Shown here piece after piece: positions 16,930 through 27,008 of a stretch of DNA of 64,000 nucleotides. The stretch lies in NCBI RefSeq assembly GCF_900112175.1, contig NZ_FOYT01000003.1:1-64000 (forward strand), read 5' to 3'. The stretch's first letter is position 1. The number at the start of each line of letters is the position of its first letter. The position numbers and the translations under genes are program-made. The notes below the pieces were generated by a model that was given only the letters and a program-made list of their open reading frames with translations, had not been told where the DNA came from and did not search any database. Source of the stretch: Halogeometricum rufum. GTDB taxonomy: Archaea > Halobacteriota > Halobacteria > Halobacteriales > Haloferacaceae.

Positions 16930-17498
16930 GGGGGCGCACCGAGCGTTCCGAACGTGAGCGTCGTCGGCTCGACCTCTCCAAGCGTCTCGTGTCCGGTATC
17001 GAACGCCGATTAATCCTATCGAGTGACAGATACACCCGGTCCGAAGTTCGATTTGGAATATTGAATACATATCTCACCGTCAGGGCCGTATCAGGAACTA
17101 CTTTGCCGGCAGTGAAGTTCAGTCCGGTCGATTACCGGCGTCGATTCGGTGACGTCGTCCGTCGAGGGTCGAACGTGGACGGTTCGGGTAGGACGGGCAC
17201 CTACGTCTGATTTAGCCGGACCGACAGTTCCCCCGCGGAGAGACGGCCTGTGACGCCCGGGCGACGACGGCCGGTGGCGGTGTGGACGGCCACTTCGTAT
17301 CAGGATTTTTGTATGATGTGTTCTGGCGTGACGGCCGGGCGGGGTGACTATCCGAGTCGGCCGAACCGCCACGAAGGGGCGACAGAGACCAGTTCGGGCG
17401 CTACGGCGTCGAACGACCGACAGACGGAAGCCCGCTCGATGTCACCTCACGAGTAGATTTATTATCGCGACCGACGACCGTGTTACATACGGTATCAA
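16930..17498. other. Intergenic region before the formate dehydrogenase operon
   Basis: A 569-bp stretch with no convincing gene. It contains AT-rich patches at 17054-17075 and 17300-17315, and a TATA-like ATTTATTA at 17456-17463 that could drive the operon or the short frame that follows. Confidence 0.4.
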
Positions 17499-17654
17499 AT
17501 GACACTCAGCACCAGCGAGAGCGGAGTCGTCGTCCGATTCCACAGTTGCGGGCGGCGGGTCTACGGCGTCGACAGTCGGCGGCAACCGCCCGGGAGACGG
17601 GGCCGGACGAACGGCCGTCGCTCGACTCGGGAGGGGTCGCGAGATGAGTTCTGA
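17499..17654 (+). CDS. Possible 51-aa leader peptide upstream of the formate dehydrogenase operon
   Basis: An ATG at 17499 opens a 51-codon frame starting MTLSTSESGVVVRFHSCG and ending after SRDEF. It overlaps the first 11 bases of the Fe-S subunit gene. The first 25 residues look plausible, but the second half is Arg/Gly-rich like non-coding high-GC sequence. I keep it only because it starts 36 nt after a TATA-like element and overlaps the next start. Confidence 0.25.
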   Translation: MTLSTSESGVVVRFHSCGRRVYGVDSRRQPPGRRGRTNGRRSTREGSRDEF

Positions 17655-18624
17655 CCGGCAGACGGCGACCGACGCGCCACCGTTGACCGAGGAGATTGCG
17701 CCGGGGACGGCGTCGGACCCGCCGGTCGGCAGCGACGACGCCGCCGTCGTCACCGTCGACGGCGTCGAGGTGTCCGTCGAAGCGGGCGGAACGCTTCTCG
17801 ACGCCGTCGAGGCCGTCGAGACGGACGAGTACGTCCCGGCGCTCTGTCACTACGGCCGGCAGGACATCGGCCCGCGGAGCGAGTGCCGGACGTGCATGGT
17901 CGAGACGGCGTCGCACGGCGTCGTCCCGGCGTGTAGCTACCCCGTCGAAGACGGGATGGAGGTCCAGACGGACGCCTCGGCCGCCGCCGAGGCCCGCAGC
18001 GTGAACCTCGATTTGGTCCTGTCGGACCACAACCTCCGGTGTACGACCTGCGGGAAGAACGGCCGGTGCGAACTGCAGGACGCCTCCATCGAACAGGGCG
18101 TCGAGGAACCGCGGTACGGCGTCCTCGACGACCGAGACGAGTACGAACCCATCGACGACACGTCGTCGTTCATCCAGATCGACCGCAACAAGTGCATCCT
18201 CTGCAACCGGTGCGTCGAGGCGTGCAACGACGTGCAGGTCGAGGGCGTCCTCAGACTGGAGGGGTCGGGACCGGACACCCGCATCGGCTTCCAGAACGGC
18301 GCGGCGACGATGGAGGACTCGACGTGCGTCTCCTGCGGGCACTGCGTGACCGTCTGTCCGACGGGGTCGCTCGTCGAGAAGGGAATCGAGGACGCGACGA
18401 CCCTCCCCCTCCCCGGCTTCACACAGAAGAACAGCATCGGCAAGACGTACCAGCGAACAGGGCAGTCGAAGGGACCGATGACGCCGAAGAAACGGGACGA
18501 ACGAACGGAGACGACCGCACCGAGCACCGCGAGCGCAACCGGCGAGATGTCCGCCGAGACGGCGGGCGAAGAGTCCGACGAGTACGACTTCTTCGAGGAC
18601 GCGACCGGAGGTGACTGGCCGTGA
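17644..18624 (+). CDS. NuoG/HoxU-like Fe-S electron-transfer subunit of formate dehydrogenase
   Basis: This 326-residue protein has a plant-type [2Fe-2S] domain (about 35-120) with the cysteines of ALCHYG, ECRTC and VPACSYP. A His-Cys3 [4Fe-4S] segment follows (DHNLRCTTCGKNGRCELQ), then two ferredoxin-type [4Fe-4S] clusters (CILCNRCVEAC and CVSCGHCVTVCPTG). This is the N-terminal Fe-S module that NAD-linked formate dehydrogenases carry fused to their Mo subunit; here it is a separate polypeptide. An acidic, flexible tail (about 275-326) ends in EYDFFEDATGGDWP. Its stop overlaps the FdhA start by 4 bp (GTGA), so the two are translationally coupled. Confidence 0.9.
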   Translation: MSSDRQTATDAPPLTEEIAPGTASDPPVGSDDAAVVTVDGVEVSVEAGGTLLDAVEAVETDEYVPALCHYGRQDIGPRSECRTCMVETASHGVVPACSYPVEDGMEVQTDASAAAEARSVNLDLVLSDHNLRCTTCGKNGRCELQDASIEQGVEEPRYGVLDDRDEYEPIDDTSSFIQIDRNKCILCNRCVEACNDVQVEGVLRLEGSGPDTRIGFQNGAATMEDSTCVSCGHCVTVCPTGSLVEKGIEDATTLPLPGFTQKNSIGKTYQRTGQSKGPMTPKKRDERTETTAPSTASATGEMSAETAGEESDEYDFFEDATGGDWP

Positions 18625-20894
18625 GCGACGAGGAGTTGGCCGGCGTCGCCGGCTACATGCAACGGGCGAAGGAGCAGGCGATGCAGAACGTCGAACACGT
18701 CGCCGAGGGCGTCGCCGCAGACACCCTCTCGGAGGGGAAACTGTTCGAGATAGCGCAGGCCGTCGGCGACAAACGGCTCGAAGACCTGAACGTCGCCGAC
18801 ACCACCTGCGGGTACTGCGCCGTCGGCTGTCGATTCGACCTCTACTCCGACGGCGAGGAGATTCTGGCCGCGCGGCCGACCGAAGACGAGGACGCCCCGG
18901 TCAACGGCATCTCGACGTGCGTGAAGGGCAAGTTCGGCTACGACTTCGTCAACTCCGACGACCGACTGACGACGCCCCTCGTGCGGGACGAGAACGACGA
19001 GTTCCGCGAGGCGTCGTGGGAGGAGGCGTTGGACCGCGTCGCGGAGGGACTCGGCGGGATTCGCGACGAACACGGCGGCGATGCGCTGTCGGTCATCGCC
19101 TCCTCGAAGGCGACGAACGAGGAGAACTACCTGATGGGCAAGTTCGCCCGGCAGGTGCTCGGAACGAACAGCGTGGACAACTGCAACCGCCTGTGTCACT
19201 CCTCGACCGTCGCCGGACTCGCCGCGACGTACGGCTACGGGGCCGCCTCCATCAGCGTCGAGGACCTCGAACTCGCCGACTGCATCCTCCTGACGGGGTC
19301 GAACACGACCGAGGCCCACCCGGTGCTGGCCACGCGCATCAAACAGAACGTCCGCGACGGCGCGGACCTCCTCGTCTTCGACCCGCGCGAGGTGCAGATA
19401 GCCGAGTACGCCACGCAGTACAGCCGCGTCAAACCCGGCTACGACGCCGTCTGGATAAACGGCATCACCCGGTACATCGTCAACAACGACCTGCACGACG
19501 AGGCGTTCGTCGAGGAACGAACGACGGGGTTCGAGGACGTGAAGGAGGCCGTACAGGAGTTCACGCCGGAACGCGTCGAGGAGGTAACGGGCGTCCCGCG
19601 CGAGGAAATCGTCTCCGCCGCGGAGACCATCGCGGAGGCCGACACCTGCGTGTTCGGGTGGACGCTCGGCCTGACCGAGCACTCCCACGGGACGGAGAAC
19701 GTGATGGCGATGGCGAACCTCGCGGCCGTCACCGGCAACCTCGGCAAGCCGGGGACCGGCGTCTCGCCGTTCCGCGGACAGAACAACGTGCAGGGCGGTG
19801 GCGGCGACATGGGGCCGCTACCGGACAACTTCCCGGGCTACCAGGACATCGCGGACGACGAGATTCGCGCGAAGTTCGAGGAGGCGTGGGACTGCGACAT
19901 CTCGCCGGAGTACGGCCACTACACGACGCAGATGTTCCTCGCCGCGGACGACGAACGCGTCCGCGGGATGTACATCATCGGGGAGAACGCCGCGCTGTCG
20001 GAACCCGGCGTCAACCACGCCGAAGAGATTCTGGCGGACCTCGACTTCCTCGTCGTGCAGGACCTGTTCGTCAACGAGACGGCGCAGTACGCCGACGTGG
20101 TGCTTCCCGCGTGTTCGTTCGTCGAGAAGACGGGCACGTTCACGAACACCGACCGCACCGTGCAGATGGTCAAGCAGGTGATGGAGCCGAAAGGCGACTC
20201 GCGGCCGGACTGGAAGATACTGCAGGACCTCGCGAACCGGATGGGCCGCGACTGGGACTACGGCTCCACCGCGGAGATTATGGAGGAGGTGAACTCGCTG
20301 ACGCCGCTGTACGGCGGCGTCTCGCACGCCCGCGTCGAGGCCGAGGGCGGCCTGCAGTGGCCCTGCTGGGACAAGGACCATCCGGGGACCGAACGGCTGT
20401 ACACCGAGGAGTTCAACACCGACGACGGGAAGGCGCAGATGCAGGCCATCGGCTACAGCGAACCCGCGGAACTGCCGGACGACGAGTACCCGTTCACGCT
20501 GACGACGGGGCGCGTCCTCTACCAGTACCACACGGGGACGATGACCCACCGCGAGGAGGGCATCATGCAGTACACGCCGAGCGACTTCGTGGAGATTCAC
20601 CCCGACACGGCCGTCGACTACGGCATCGAGAGCGGCGACATGGTCCGCGTCGAGTCCCGGCGCGGCGAGGTGACGGTGCCCGCGCAGGTGACCGATCGGG
20701 TCGGCAGGGACAACCTGTTCGTCCCCATCCACTTCGCCGAGAGCGCGGTGAATCGCCTGACCGACGAGGAGCACCTAGACCCGGCGGCGGCGACGCCGGA
20801 GTTCAAGGTGTCCGCCGTCCGCATCCGCCCCGTCAAGGGGGAGGCCGAACCGGTTCGGCGCGCGGACGTCGAAGCGAGCACGGGGGACGACTGA
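18621..20894 (+). CDS. fdhA: Formate dehydrogenase catalytic (molybdopterin) subunit FdhA
   Basis: This 757-residue Mo/W-bis-MGD oxidoreductase starts with GTG. After a helical extension of about 60 residues it binds one [4Fe-4S] (CGYCAVGC and STCVKG). The active-site pair is Cys192-His193 in NRLCHSST, and Arg385 lies in PFRGQNNVQGGGGDMG. The Cys-to-Arg distance of 193 residues equals that between Sec140 and Arg333 of E. coli FdhF. It uses Cys rather than selenocysteine. There is no Tat signal, so it is cytoplasmic. It oxidises formate, passing electrons to the upstream Fe-S subunit. The final acceptor (NAD+ or ferredoxin) is not evident because no flavin subunit is encoded here. Confidence 0.93.
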   Translation: MSDEELAGVAGYMQRAKEQAMQNVEHVAEGVAADTLSEGKLFEIAQAVGDKRLEDLNVADTTCGYCAVGCRFDLYSDGEEILAARPTEDEDAPVNGISTCVKGKFGYDFVNSDDRLTTPLVRDENDEFREASWEEALDRVAEGLGGIRDEHGGDALSVIASSKATNEENYLMGKFARQVLGTNSVDNCNRLCHSSTVAGLAATYGYGAASISVEDLELADCILLTGSNTTEAHPVLATRIKQNVRDGADLLVFDPREVQIAEYATQYSRVKPGYDAVWINGITRYIVNNDLHDEAFVEERTTGFEDVKEAVQEFTPERVEEVTGVPREEIVSAAETIAEADTCVFGWTLGLTEHSHGTENVMAMANLAAVTGNLGKPGTGVSPFRGQNNVQGGGGDMGPLPDNFPGYQDIADDEIRAKFEEAWDCDISPEYGHYTTQMFLAADDERVRGMYIIGENAALSEPGVNHAEEILADLDFLVVQDLFVNETAQYADVVLPACSFVEKTGTFTNTDRTVQMVKQVMEPKGDSRPDWKILQDLANRMGRDWDYGSTAEIMEEVNSLTPLYGGVSHARVEAEGGLQWPCWDKDHPGTERLYTEEFNTDDGKAQMQAIGYSEPAELPDDEYPFTLTTGRVLYQYHTGTMTHREEGIMQYTPSDFVEIHPDTAVDYGIESGDMVRVESRRGEVTVPAQVTDRVGRDNLFVPIHFAESAVNRLTDEEHLDPAAATPEFKVSAVRIRPVKGEAEPVRRADVEASTGDD

Positions 20895-20895
20895 G

Positions 20896-21633
20896 ATGGC
20901 GAAACCGCAGGACACCTACCCGGAGACGGCGACGAACGGCGCGCGGAAGGAACGGGCCGACCCCGCGGGCGAGGCGGCGGTCCGCGAGGCGGTCCGCGAG
21001 AACGGCGACCGACTCGCGGCCGCACTCGACGCGTCGGACGAGGTGGACGACGCCCTCACCACGGCGATACTGATGCTCGCCACCGCCGACGAGGCGGAAC
21101 TCGAACACGTCACCGAGTCCTCGGCGAACCTCGTCGAGGCGGCAGATGGACTGACGACGGAGGGAGCGGCCGCACTCGCGAACGACGTCGGCGAGAACGC
21201 CGAGGACCTCTCGGAGTCGCTGGAGACGGTCCTCGAACTCCAGCGGCAGGGTCACCTCGAAGACCTGGTGACCATCGCGACGGCGTTCTCCGAGTCGCTG
21301 TCGCCCGAGGAAGTCGAGGAACTCGCGACGATGCTGGAGGAGAACGGGACGGACATCGTGGAGGCGTTCGACGTCGTTCTCGAACTCCAGCAGGAGGGGC
21401 ACTTGGAGGACCTCGTGGCCCTCGCGAAGACGCTCTCGACGCTGGACATCGACGACGACACCGCCGCCGGAATCGACACCGTCCTCGGCGCCGTCGGCGA
21501 GGCCCAGCGCACGGCGCGACCGGTCGGCGTCCTCGGACTCTTCAGCGAACTCCGGAGTCGGGACGCCCGCGCCGGCATCGGCTACCTCGTCGCCCTCCTG
21601 AAGGCGCAGGGGCGGCGCATGAGGAAGCGATAA
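20896..21633 (+). CDS. DUF1641 protein of the formate dehydrogenase operon
   Basis: This 245-residue protein is Ala/Glu/Asp-rich and almost all-helical. It has an internal near-duplication, LELQRQGHLEDLVTIATAF and LELQQEGHLEDLVALAKTL, about 45 residues apart, and ends in a basic tail (GRRMRKR). DUF1641 proteins (for example Bacillus YrhD) regularly sit beside FdhA-type genes, and their role is not established. It starts 1 bp after the fdhA stop and lies 12 bp before the second molybdopterin subunit, so it is an integral operon member. I infer a structural or maturation role. Confidence 0.85.
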   Translation: MAKPQDTYPETATNGARKERADPAGEAAVREAVRENGDRLAAALDASDEVDDALTTAILMLATADEAELEHVTESSANLVEAADGLTTEGAAALANDVGENAEDLSESLETVLELQRQGHLEDLVTIATAFSESLSPEEVEELATMLEENGTDIVEAFDVVLELQQEGHLEDLVALAKTLSTLDIDDDTAAGIDTVLGAVGEAQRTARPVGVLGLFSELRSRDARAGIGYLVALLKAQGRRMRKR

Positions 21634-21645
21634 CGTGGTGTCGCC

Positions 21646-23700
21646 GTGACCGACCAGCCGTCCGAGTCGGCCGGGGAGGGTACGGCGGACACGTCCGAGC
21701 GGACGCCGTCGGAATCGGCGCCGGACGAGCAGACCGAGACGGTCTGCCCGCTCTGTGCGGTCGGCTGTCACCTCGAACGGGGAACGGACCGGACGCGGGC
21801 CGTCGGCCGCGAGGGCCCCGCGAACCCGAACGGCCGCCTCTGCCGGAAGGGCCTCCGCGCCTTCGACGCCGTCGCGGCGGACGACCGACTCACGCGACCC
21901 GCGATTCGTCGCGGCGGCGACCCCGAACCCGTCTCGTGGGAGGCGGCGCTCGACCACGTCGTCGAGCGCTTCGAGGGAGTCCTCGACGCGCACGGCCCGG
22001 ACGCACTCGCGTTCCTCGGCGCGCCGCACTGCACCACCGAGGAGAACTACCTCCTGCAGAAACTCGCTCGGTCGCTGGGGACGAACGACGTCGACAACCG
22101 CGCGCGCCTCTGCCACGACGCGACCACCCGCACGCTGGCCGACCGCCTCGGGTGGCCGGCGACGACGAACGGTCTGTCGGACCTGCGCGAGGCGGACGTC
22201 GTCGTCGTCGCCGGCGCGAACCCCGCGGCGCGGCAACCCGTCGCGTTCGACTCGTTCGTCCGCCCCGCGGTCAACGACGGCACCACGCTCGTCCACGTCG
22301 ACCCCGTCGGCAACGAGACGACTCGCCTCGCGGACGTTCACCTGACGCCGCGGCCGGGGACGGACGCGCTGGTGTTCGACCTCCTGTCCGCGCTGGTCTT
22401 CGACGCCGACGGCGTCGACTCGGGGTTCGTCGGGTCGCGGACGCGGGGCTACGACGACTTCGCGGCCGCGATGGCGGAGTTCGACCGGGAGCGAGCGCGG
22501 GGCGTCGCGGGCGTCGACGCCGACGGAGCCGAACGCGTCGCCGAACTCGTCGCCGACGCCGACCGGGTGGCGGTGCTCACGGGGACCGGAATCGAGGGCG
22601 GCGCCGCCGCCGGCGACGCCGCGGCGCCGGACTCGATACTCAACCTCCTCCTCGCGTCGGGCAACGTCGGTCGTCCGGGGACCGGCTGGTTCGTCCTCCG
22701 CGGCCTCGTCAACGAACAGGGCGCGACGGACGCCGGGTGCGTGCCCGACAGACTCCCCGGACACCGGGCCGTCACCGACGAGACGGCGCGGGCGCGCGTC
22801 GCCGACGAGTGGGGCTTCGAACCGCCGTCGTCGCCGGGCCGTGACGCGCGGGAACTGCTCGCGGCGTTCGGCGACGAGATTCGGGGCGCACTCGTCGTCG
22901 GCGAGGACCCGGCCACCTCGAAGCGGACGACCGAGTGGCTGGGCGACCGACTGGGCGGCCTCGACGTGCTGGTCGTCTTGGAGGTGGCCGAGAGCGACAC
23001 GACGCCGTACGCCGACGTCGTCCTCCCGGCGGCGACGGGCGTCGAGAAGGACGGGACGGTCACCAACCTCGAACGCCGCGTCCAGCGGCTTCGAGCGACC
23101 GGGTCTCCGCCGGGCGAGGCCCGCTCCGACTTCGCCATCCTCGCGGAACTCGGGCGGCGACTGGCGGACGACGAACGTCAGTTCGACTACGACCACCCGG
23201 GCGAGGCGTTCGACGAACTGACGCGCGTCGCGCCGACGCACGCCGGCGTCTCGTACGACGAACTGGGGGCCGAGGGTCGGCAGTGGCCGTTCGGCGGCGA
23301 GTCCGTCCTCTACCGGGAGGCGTTCGACACCGACGACGGGCGCGCGCCGTTCCGCCGCCCCCGACCGATAGTCGCGTCCGAACGGGGCGACGGCCTCCGA
23401 CTCGTCACCGGCGGGCGGGCGAGCGACTTCCTCGACGACCGTGCGGCGAACGACCCCGTCGTCCGGATACACCCCGCCGACGCGGACGAACAGGGGCTGA
23501 ATCCGGAGGCGCCGGTGGTCGTCCGTGCCGCAGAGCGCGACGACGAGGCCGCCGAGAGGACGGCCCTCGAACTCGCGGTGCAGGTGGACGACGGCGTGCG
23601 ACGGGGGACGGTGTACATGCACGCGGCCGTCGCGGACCCGCTTCTCAGGCGCGACGTGGAGACGGTCGTCGTGGAGTCGCAGTCGTCGCTGGGCGGGTAG
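21646..23700 (+). CDS. Second molybdopterin oxidoreductase subunit, FdhA paralogue
   Basis: This 684-residue protein starts with GTG and has its own [4Fe-4S] site (CPLCAVGC and GRLCRKG). Cys156-His157 lie in RARLCHDAT, and an Arg352 in VLRGLVNEQG occupies the position of the catalytic arginine. Thus all three FDH residues are present, though the surrounding loops differ from FdhA. The Gly-rich GQNNVQGG signature becomes GLVNEQGATDAG, and GSNTTEAHPV becomes GANPAARQPV. It lacks the N-terminal extension of the first paralogue. It could be a second catalytic subunit with another substrate, or an electron-transfer partner for the first. Confidence 0.85.
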   Translation: MTDQPSESAGEGTADTSERTPSESAPDEQTETVCPLCAVGCHLERGTDRTRAVGREGPANPNGRLCRKGLRAFDAVAADDRLTRPAIRRGGDPEPVSWEAALDHVVERFEGVLDAHGPDALAFLGAPHCTTEENYLLQKLARSLGTNDVDNRARLCHDATTRTLADRLGWPATTNGLSDLREADVVVVAGANPAARQPVAFDSFVRPAVNDGTTLVHVDPVGNETTRLADVHLTPRPGTDALVFDLLSALVFDADGVDSGFVGSRTRGYDDFAAAMAEFDRERARGVAGVDADGAERVAELVADADRVAVLTGTGIEGGAAAGDAAAPDSILNLLLASGNVGRPGTGWFVLRGLVNEQGATDAGCVPDRLPGHRAVTDETARARVADEWGFEPPSSPGRDARELLAAFGDEIRGALVVGEDPATSKRTTEWLGDRLGGLDVLVVLEVAESDTTPYADVVLPAATGVEKDGTVTNLERRVQRLRATGSPPGEARSDFAILAELGRRLADDERQFDYDHPGEAFDELTRVAPTHAGVSYDELGAEGRQWPFGGESVLYREAFDTDDGRAPFRRPRPIVASERGDGLRLVTGGRASDFLDDRAANDPVVRIHPADADEQGLNPEAPVVVRAAERDDEAAERTALELAVQVDDGVRRGTVYMHAAVADPLLRRDVETVVVESQSSLGG

Positions 23701-23790
23701 CCGACGGCGACTCGGTCCACGCGTCGGAGCCGGCCCGCCAACAGAAACTATTGTCACGGTGACGGGAGTAGAGTCTCCCGAAGGAGCCCG

Positions 23791-26409
23791 ATGGACTGGC
23801 ACGCACGCGATACCGAGACGGTGTACGAGGAACTGGACACGACGGCGGAGGGGCTGTCTCCCGAGGCGGCCGCCGAGCGACTGGAGCGTGTCGGTCCGAA
23901 CGAGATAACCGGCGAACAGCGACGCGGCCCCCTGCGCATCTTCCTCGCGCAGTTCTCCAGCGCGCTCATCTGGGTCCTCCTCCTCGCGGCCGTGCTCTCG
24001 TTCAGCATCGGCCACGCCGTCGACGCGATTCTCATCGGCGTCATCCTCCTCGCGAACGGCGTGTTCGGCTTCGTTCAGGAGTACCGGGCCGAGCAGAGTC
24101 TGGACGCCCTCCGCGAACTGACGACGCCGGAGGTGACGGTTCGCAGGGACGGGGAGGAAGAGCGCAGAGAGGCGACTGAACTGGTCCCCGGCGACGTCGT
24201 CGTCTTCTCGCAGGGCGACGTCGTGCCCGCCGACTGCCGACTCGTCGAGGCGAACAACCTCGAAGTGGACGAGGCGGCGCTGACGGGCGAGAGCGTGCCG
24301 GTGACGAAGCGAACGGAGCCCGTGGCCGACGACGCCCCGCTAGCCGAACGGGAGAGCATGGTGTACAAGGGGACGAACGTCACGCGCGGGCGCGGCGTCG
24401 CCGTCGTCGTGGGAACGGGGATGGACACCGAAGTCGGCGGTATCGCCGAGGAGTTGAGCGGCGCCGAGACGCTGGAGACGCCGCTTCAGCGCGACCTCGA
24501 CCGACTCGGCCGCCGCCTCGGAATCGGCGTGGTCGCCCTGTCGGCGGTACTCGTCCCGTTGCTCGTCTTCGTCGGCGGCCGGTCGCTCGTCCAGTCGGCG
24601 CTGACGGCCGTCTCGTTGGCCGTGGCGGCGGTCCCCGAGGGGTTGCCGGCCGTCGTGACCCTCACGCTCGCGCTCGGCGTCCGGCGGATGGCCGACGAGA
24701 ACGCCCTCGTCCGGACGCTCCCCGCGGTGGAAGCGCTCGGCGCGGTGGACGTCGTCTGCACGGACAAGACGGGGACGCTGACGGAGGGCGAGATGCGCGT
24801 CCGAGCGGCGTGGGTGTACGACCGGACGTTCGACGTCGGCGAGGACGAAGACGACGACGCCATCGAGGACGAGCGGTTCGACCGACTCCTCGAAATCGGC
24901 GCGCTCTGTAACGACGCGACCGCAGACGACGGCGACCCGACCGAACGCGCCCTCGTGAGGGCCGCGAACCGACGGTTCGACGTCGACGGCCGGCGGGAGG
25001 CACGTCCGCGGCGCGACGAGAAACCGTTCTCCTCGGAGCGAAAGCGCATGGCGACGATACACGACGACCAGGTGTACGTGAAGGGTGCGCCCGACGAGGT
25101 TCTGTCTCGTGCGACGCGAATCCTGACCGAGGACGGCACCGAAGAGTTGACCGCGGAGCGACGCGAGCGGATAGACGACCAGATAGACGACTTCGCCGAG
25201 AACGCGCTTCGGGTCCTCGCGTTCGCGTTCAAGGAGCGAGACGACGACGGCGGCTCGGAGGAGAACCTGGTGTTCGTGGGCCTGCAGGGCCTCATCGACC
25301 CGCCCCGGAAGGAGGTTCGCGACGCCATCGAGGACACCCAGCGCGCGGGCATCGACGTGAAGGTCATCACCGGCGACCACCCGACGACGGGGCGGGCCAT
25401 CGCCGCACAGGTCGGGGTCGAGTCGGACGTGCTGACCGGTGCCGAGGTGGCGTCGATGGACGAGGACGAACTCCGCGAGCGAGTGGAAGAGATAGACGTG
25501 TACGCGCGCGCGGAGCCGTCGCACAAGGTCCGGATTCTCAAGGCGTTGCAGGCGAACGGCCACCGCGTGGCGATGACGGGCGACGGCATCAACGACGCCC
25601 CGGCGCTGAAGAACGCCGACGTCGGCATCTCGATGGGCGTCCGCGGGACGGACGTCGCGAAGCAGGCCAGCGACATCGTCCTCCTCGACGACAACTACTC
25701 GACGATTCGCAACGCGATCCGGCGCGGTCGGACCATCTTCGACAACATCTGGAAGTTCGTCGCCTACCTGCTCAGCGCGAACTTCGCGGAGGTGCTGGTG
25801 GTGTTCGTCGCCTCCCTGTTCGGCTACCTCATCCTGCCGGCGGTCCAGTTGCTGTGGATAAACCTGCTCACCGACGGCCTGCCAGCGTTGGCGCTCGGGG
25901 CCGACCCCTCGGGCGACGTGATGGACCGAAGCCCCCGCGAACGCGTGACCGGCATCATCGACCGCCCGATGCTCGAACTCATCGCCGGCGCGGGCCTGAC
26001 GGTGACGGTGCTGATGCTGGGCCTGATGTTCTACGTCCTCGACGGCGCACCGGCCGTCACGCCGTACGCCATGACGATGGTGTTCACTGGCTTCGTGCTG
26101 TTCGAGTTCGTCAAACTCTACGTCGTGCGGTGGACGAAGGGGACGCCGACGCTGTCGAACGCGTGGCTCGAAGTCGCCGTCGCGGCGTCGTTGCTCCTCC
26201 AGTTGGCCGTCCTCTACACGCCGCTCAGGACTTACTTCGGGACCGTTCCGCTGGGTCTCGCCGACTGGGGACTGCTCGGCGGCGTGGTCCTCCTCGGCTC
26301 CCCGGTGCTGCTCTCCGTGGGCTGGCTGGTCAAGCGCCGCGAGACGGGCCGCCGCCCGGCAAAGACGGTGCAGTCGACCGAACCCGAACCGGACCCCGGT
26401 GACGACTGA
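23791..26409 (+). CDS. P2-type cation-transporting ATPase (Ca2+-ATPase-like)
   Basis: This 872-residue P-type ATPase has the N-terminal cation-ATPase domain ([18 protein letters not shown]), the actuator loop LTGESVPV, and the ion-binding helix motif [21 protein letters not shown] typical of P2A/P2B pumps. It also has the phosphorylated Asp325 in [18 protein letters not shown] in the nucleotide domain, [13 protein letters not shown], and a C-terminal cation-ATPase domain (about 690-850). It lacks the heavy-metal CPx motif. It probably exports Ca2+ or a similar cation; Mg2+ or Na+/K+ are alternatives. An SD-like AAGGAG precedes the ATG at 23791. It is convergent with a VIT-family gene 14 bp away. 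Confidence 0.92.
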   Translation: MDWHARDTETVYEELDTTAEGLSPEAAAERLERVGPNEITGEQRRGPLRIFLAQFSSALIWVLLLAAVLSFSIGHAVDAILIGVILLANGVFGFVQEYRAEQSLDALRELTTPEVTVRRDGEEERREATELVPGDVVVFSQGDVVPADCRLVEANNLEVDEAALTGESVPVTKRTEPVADDAPLAERESMVYKGTNVTRGRGVAVVVGTGMDTEVGGIAEELSGAETLETPLQRDLDRLGRRLGIGVVALSAVLVPLLVFVGGRSLVQSALTAVSLAVAAVPEGLPAVVTLTLALGVRRMADENALVRTLPAVEALGAVDVVCTDKTGTLTEGEMRVRAAWVYDRTFDVGEDEDDDAIEDERFDRLLEIGALCNDATADDGDPTERALVRAANRRFDVDGRREARPRRDEKPFSSERKRMATIHDDQVYVKGAPDEVLSRATRILTEDGTEELTAERRERIDDQIDDFAENALRVLAFAFKERDDDGGSEENLVFVGLQGLIDPPRKEVRDAIEDTQRAGIDVKVITGDHPTTGRAIAAQVGVESDVLTGAEVASMDEDELRERVEEIDVYARAEPSHKVRILKALQANGHRVAMTGDGINDAPALKNADVGISMGVRGTDVAKQASDIVLLDDNYSTIRNAIRRGRTIFDNIWKFVAYLLSANFAEVLVVFVASLFGYLILPAVQLLWINLLTDGLPALALGADPSGDVMDRSPRERVTGIIDRPMLELIAGAGLTVTVLMLGLMFYVLDGAPAVTPYAMTMVFTGFVLFEFVKLYVVRWTKGTPTLSNAWLEVAVAASLLLQLAVLYTPLRTYFGTVPLGLADWGLLGGVVLLGSPVLLSVGWLVKRRETGRRPAKTVQSTEPEPDPGDD

Positions 26410-26423
26410 ACCGGCCACGACGC

Positions 26424-27002
26424 TCAGTTCGGCAGGAGGACGTTGATGACGGCGACGACGAGGCCGGCCAGCGCCATCCGGAGCGCCGAGACGTACCACC
26501 GCTGGCCGGAGATGGACCCCATGTACGCGCCGAACGCCGCGAGGATTCCGGTTCCGAGGGCGACGCCGGCGACGCCGGCTTCGGCCATCGAGAACACGGA
26601 CCCCTCGAACAGGAACGGGACGAGAGGGACGAGGATGCCGATGAGCGGGCCCAGTCCGCTCATCGTGGCGTGGACGAGTCGCGCGCCTCGTTGCTTGCGT
26701 TCGACCTGCGTGTCGTCCAGGTCGACCAGCATGGACCGTTCGAGCCTGAGAATCTCGGCTCTCGTCTCCGCGCGCTCTATCTCCCAGACGCTCCAGACGG
26801 CCGACGTGCCCAACCCCACGGCCGCGCCGACGCCTATCTTCACCACGGTGAGTCCGTCGGGGACGCCCGAGAGCACGGCGCCCACGATGACGCCGATGCT
26901 CGTCAGCGTCCCGTCGAACCCGTTCGAGACGAAGTACCGGCGAGCGATGGAGACGACGTCCTCGTCGCGGAGGAGGCGCAGAAAGCGGTTGCTCGAAGAC
27001 AC
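26424..27002 (-). CDS. VIT1/CCC1-family membrane protein
   Basis: This 192-residue protein has five hydrophobic segments. An N-terminal RRYFVSNGFDGTLTSIGVIVG matches the first helix signature of vacuolar iron transporter (VIT1/CCC1) relatives. A charged central stretch (EIERAETRAEILRLERSM) lies where the VIT cytoplasmic metal-binding helices would be. It may move Fe2+ or Mn2+, by family resemblance only. It starts with GTG 6 bp after the DUF211 stop, so the pair is an operon. Confidence 0.78.
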   Translation of the reverse strand: MSSSNRFLRLLRDEDVVSIARRYFVSNGFDGTLTSIGVIVGAVLSGVPDGLTVVKIGVGAAVGLGTSAVWSVWEIERAETRAEILRLERSMLVDLDDTQVERKQRGARLVHATMSGLGPLIGILVPLVPFLFEGSVFSMAEAGVAGVALGTGILAAFGAYMGSISGQRWYVSALRMALAGLVVAVINVLLPN

Positions 27003-27008
27003 GTCGCG

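Noticed and set aside
18611-21073. An 820-codon plus-strand frame over fdhA
   Set aside because: It is out of frame with FdhA, Arg/Gly-rich and lacks the Fe-S and Mo motifs that the true frame has.
20833-24015. A 1060-codon open frame on the minus strand across fdhA2 and the ATPase start
   Set aside because: It runs antisense to clear molybdopterin and ATPase genes, is Arg/Val/Asp-rich and shows no domain. It is a codon-bias shadow of high-GC genes.
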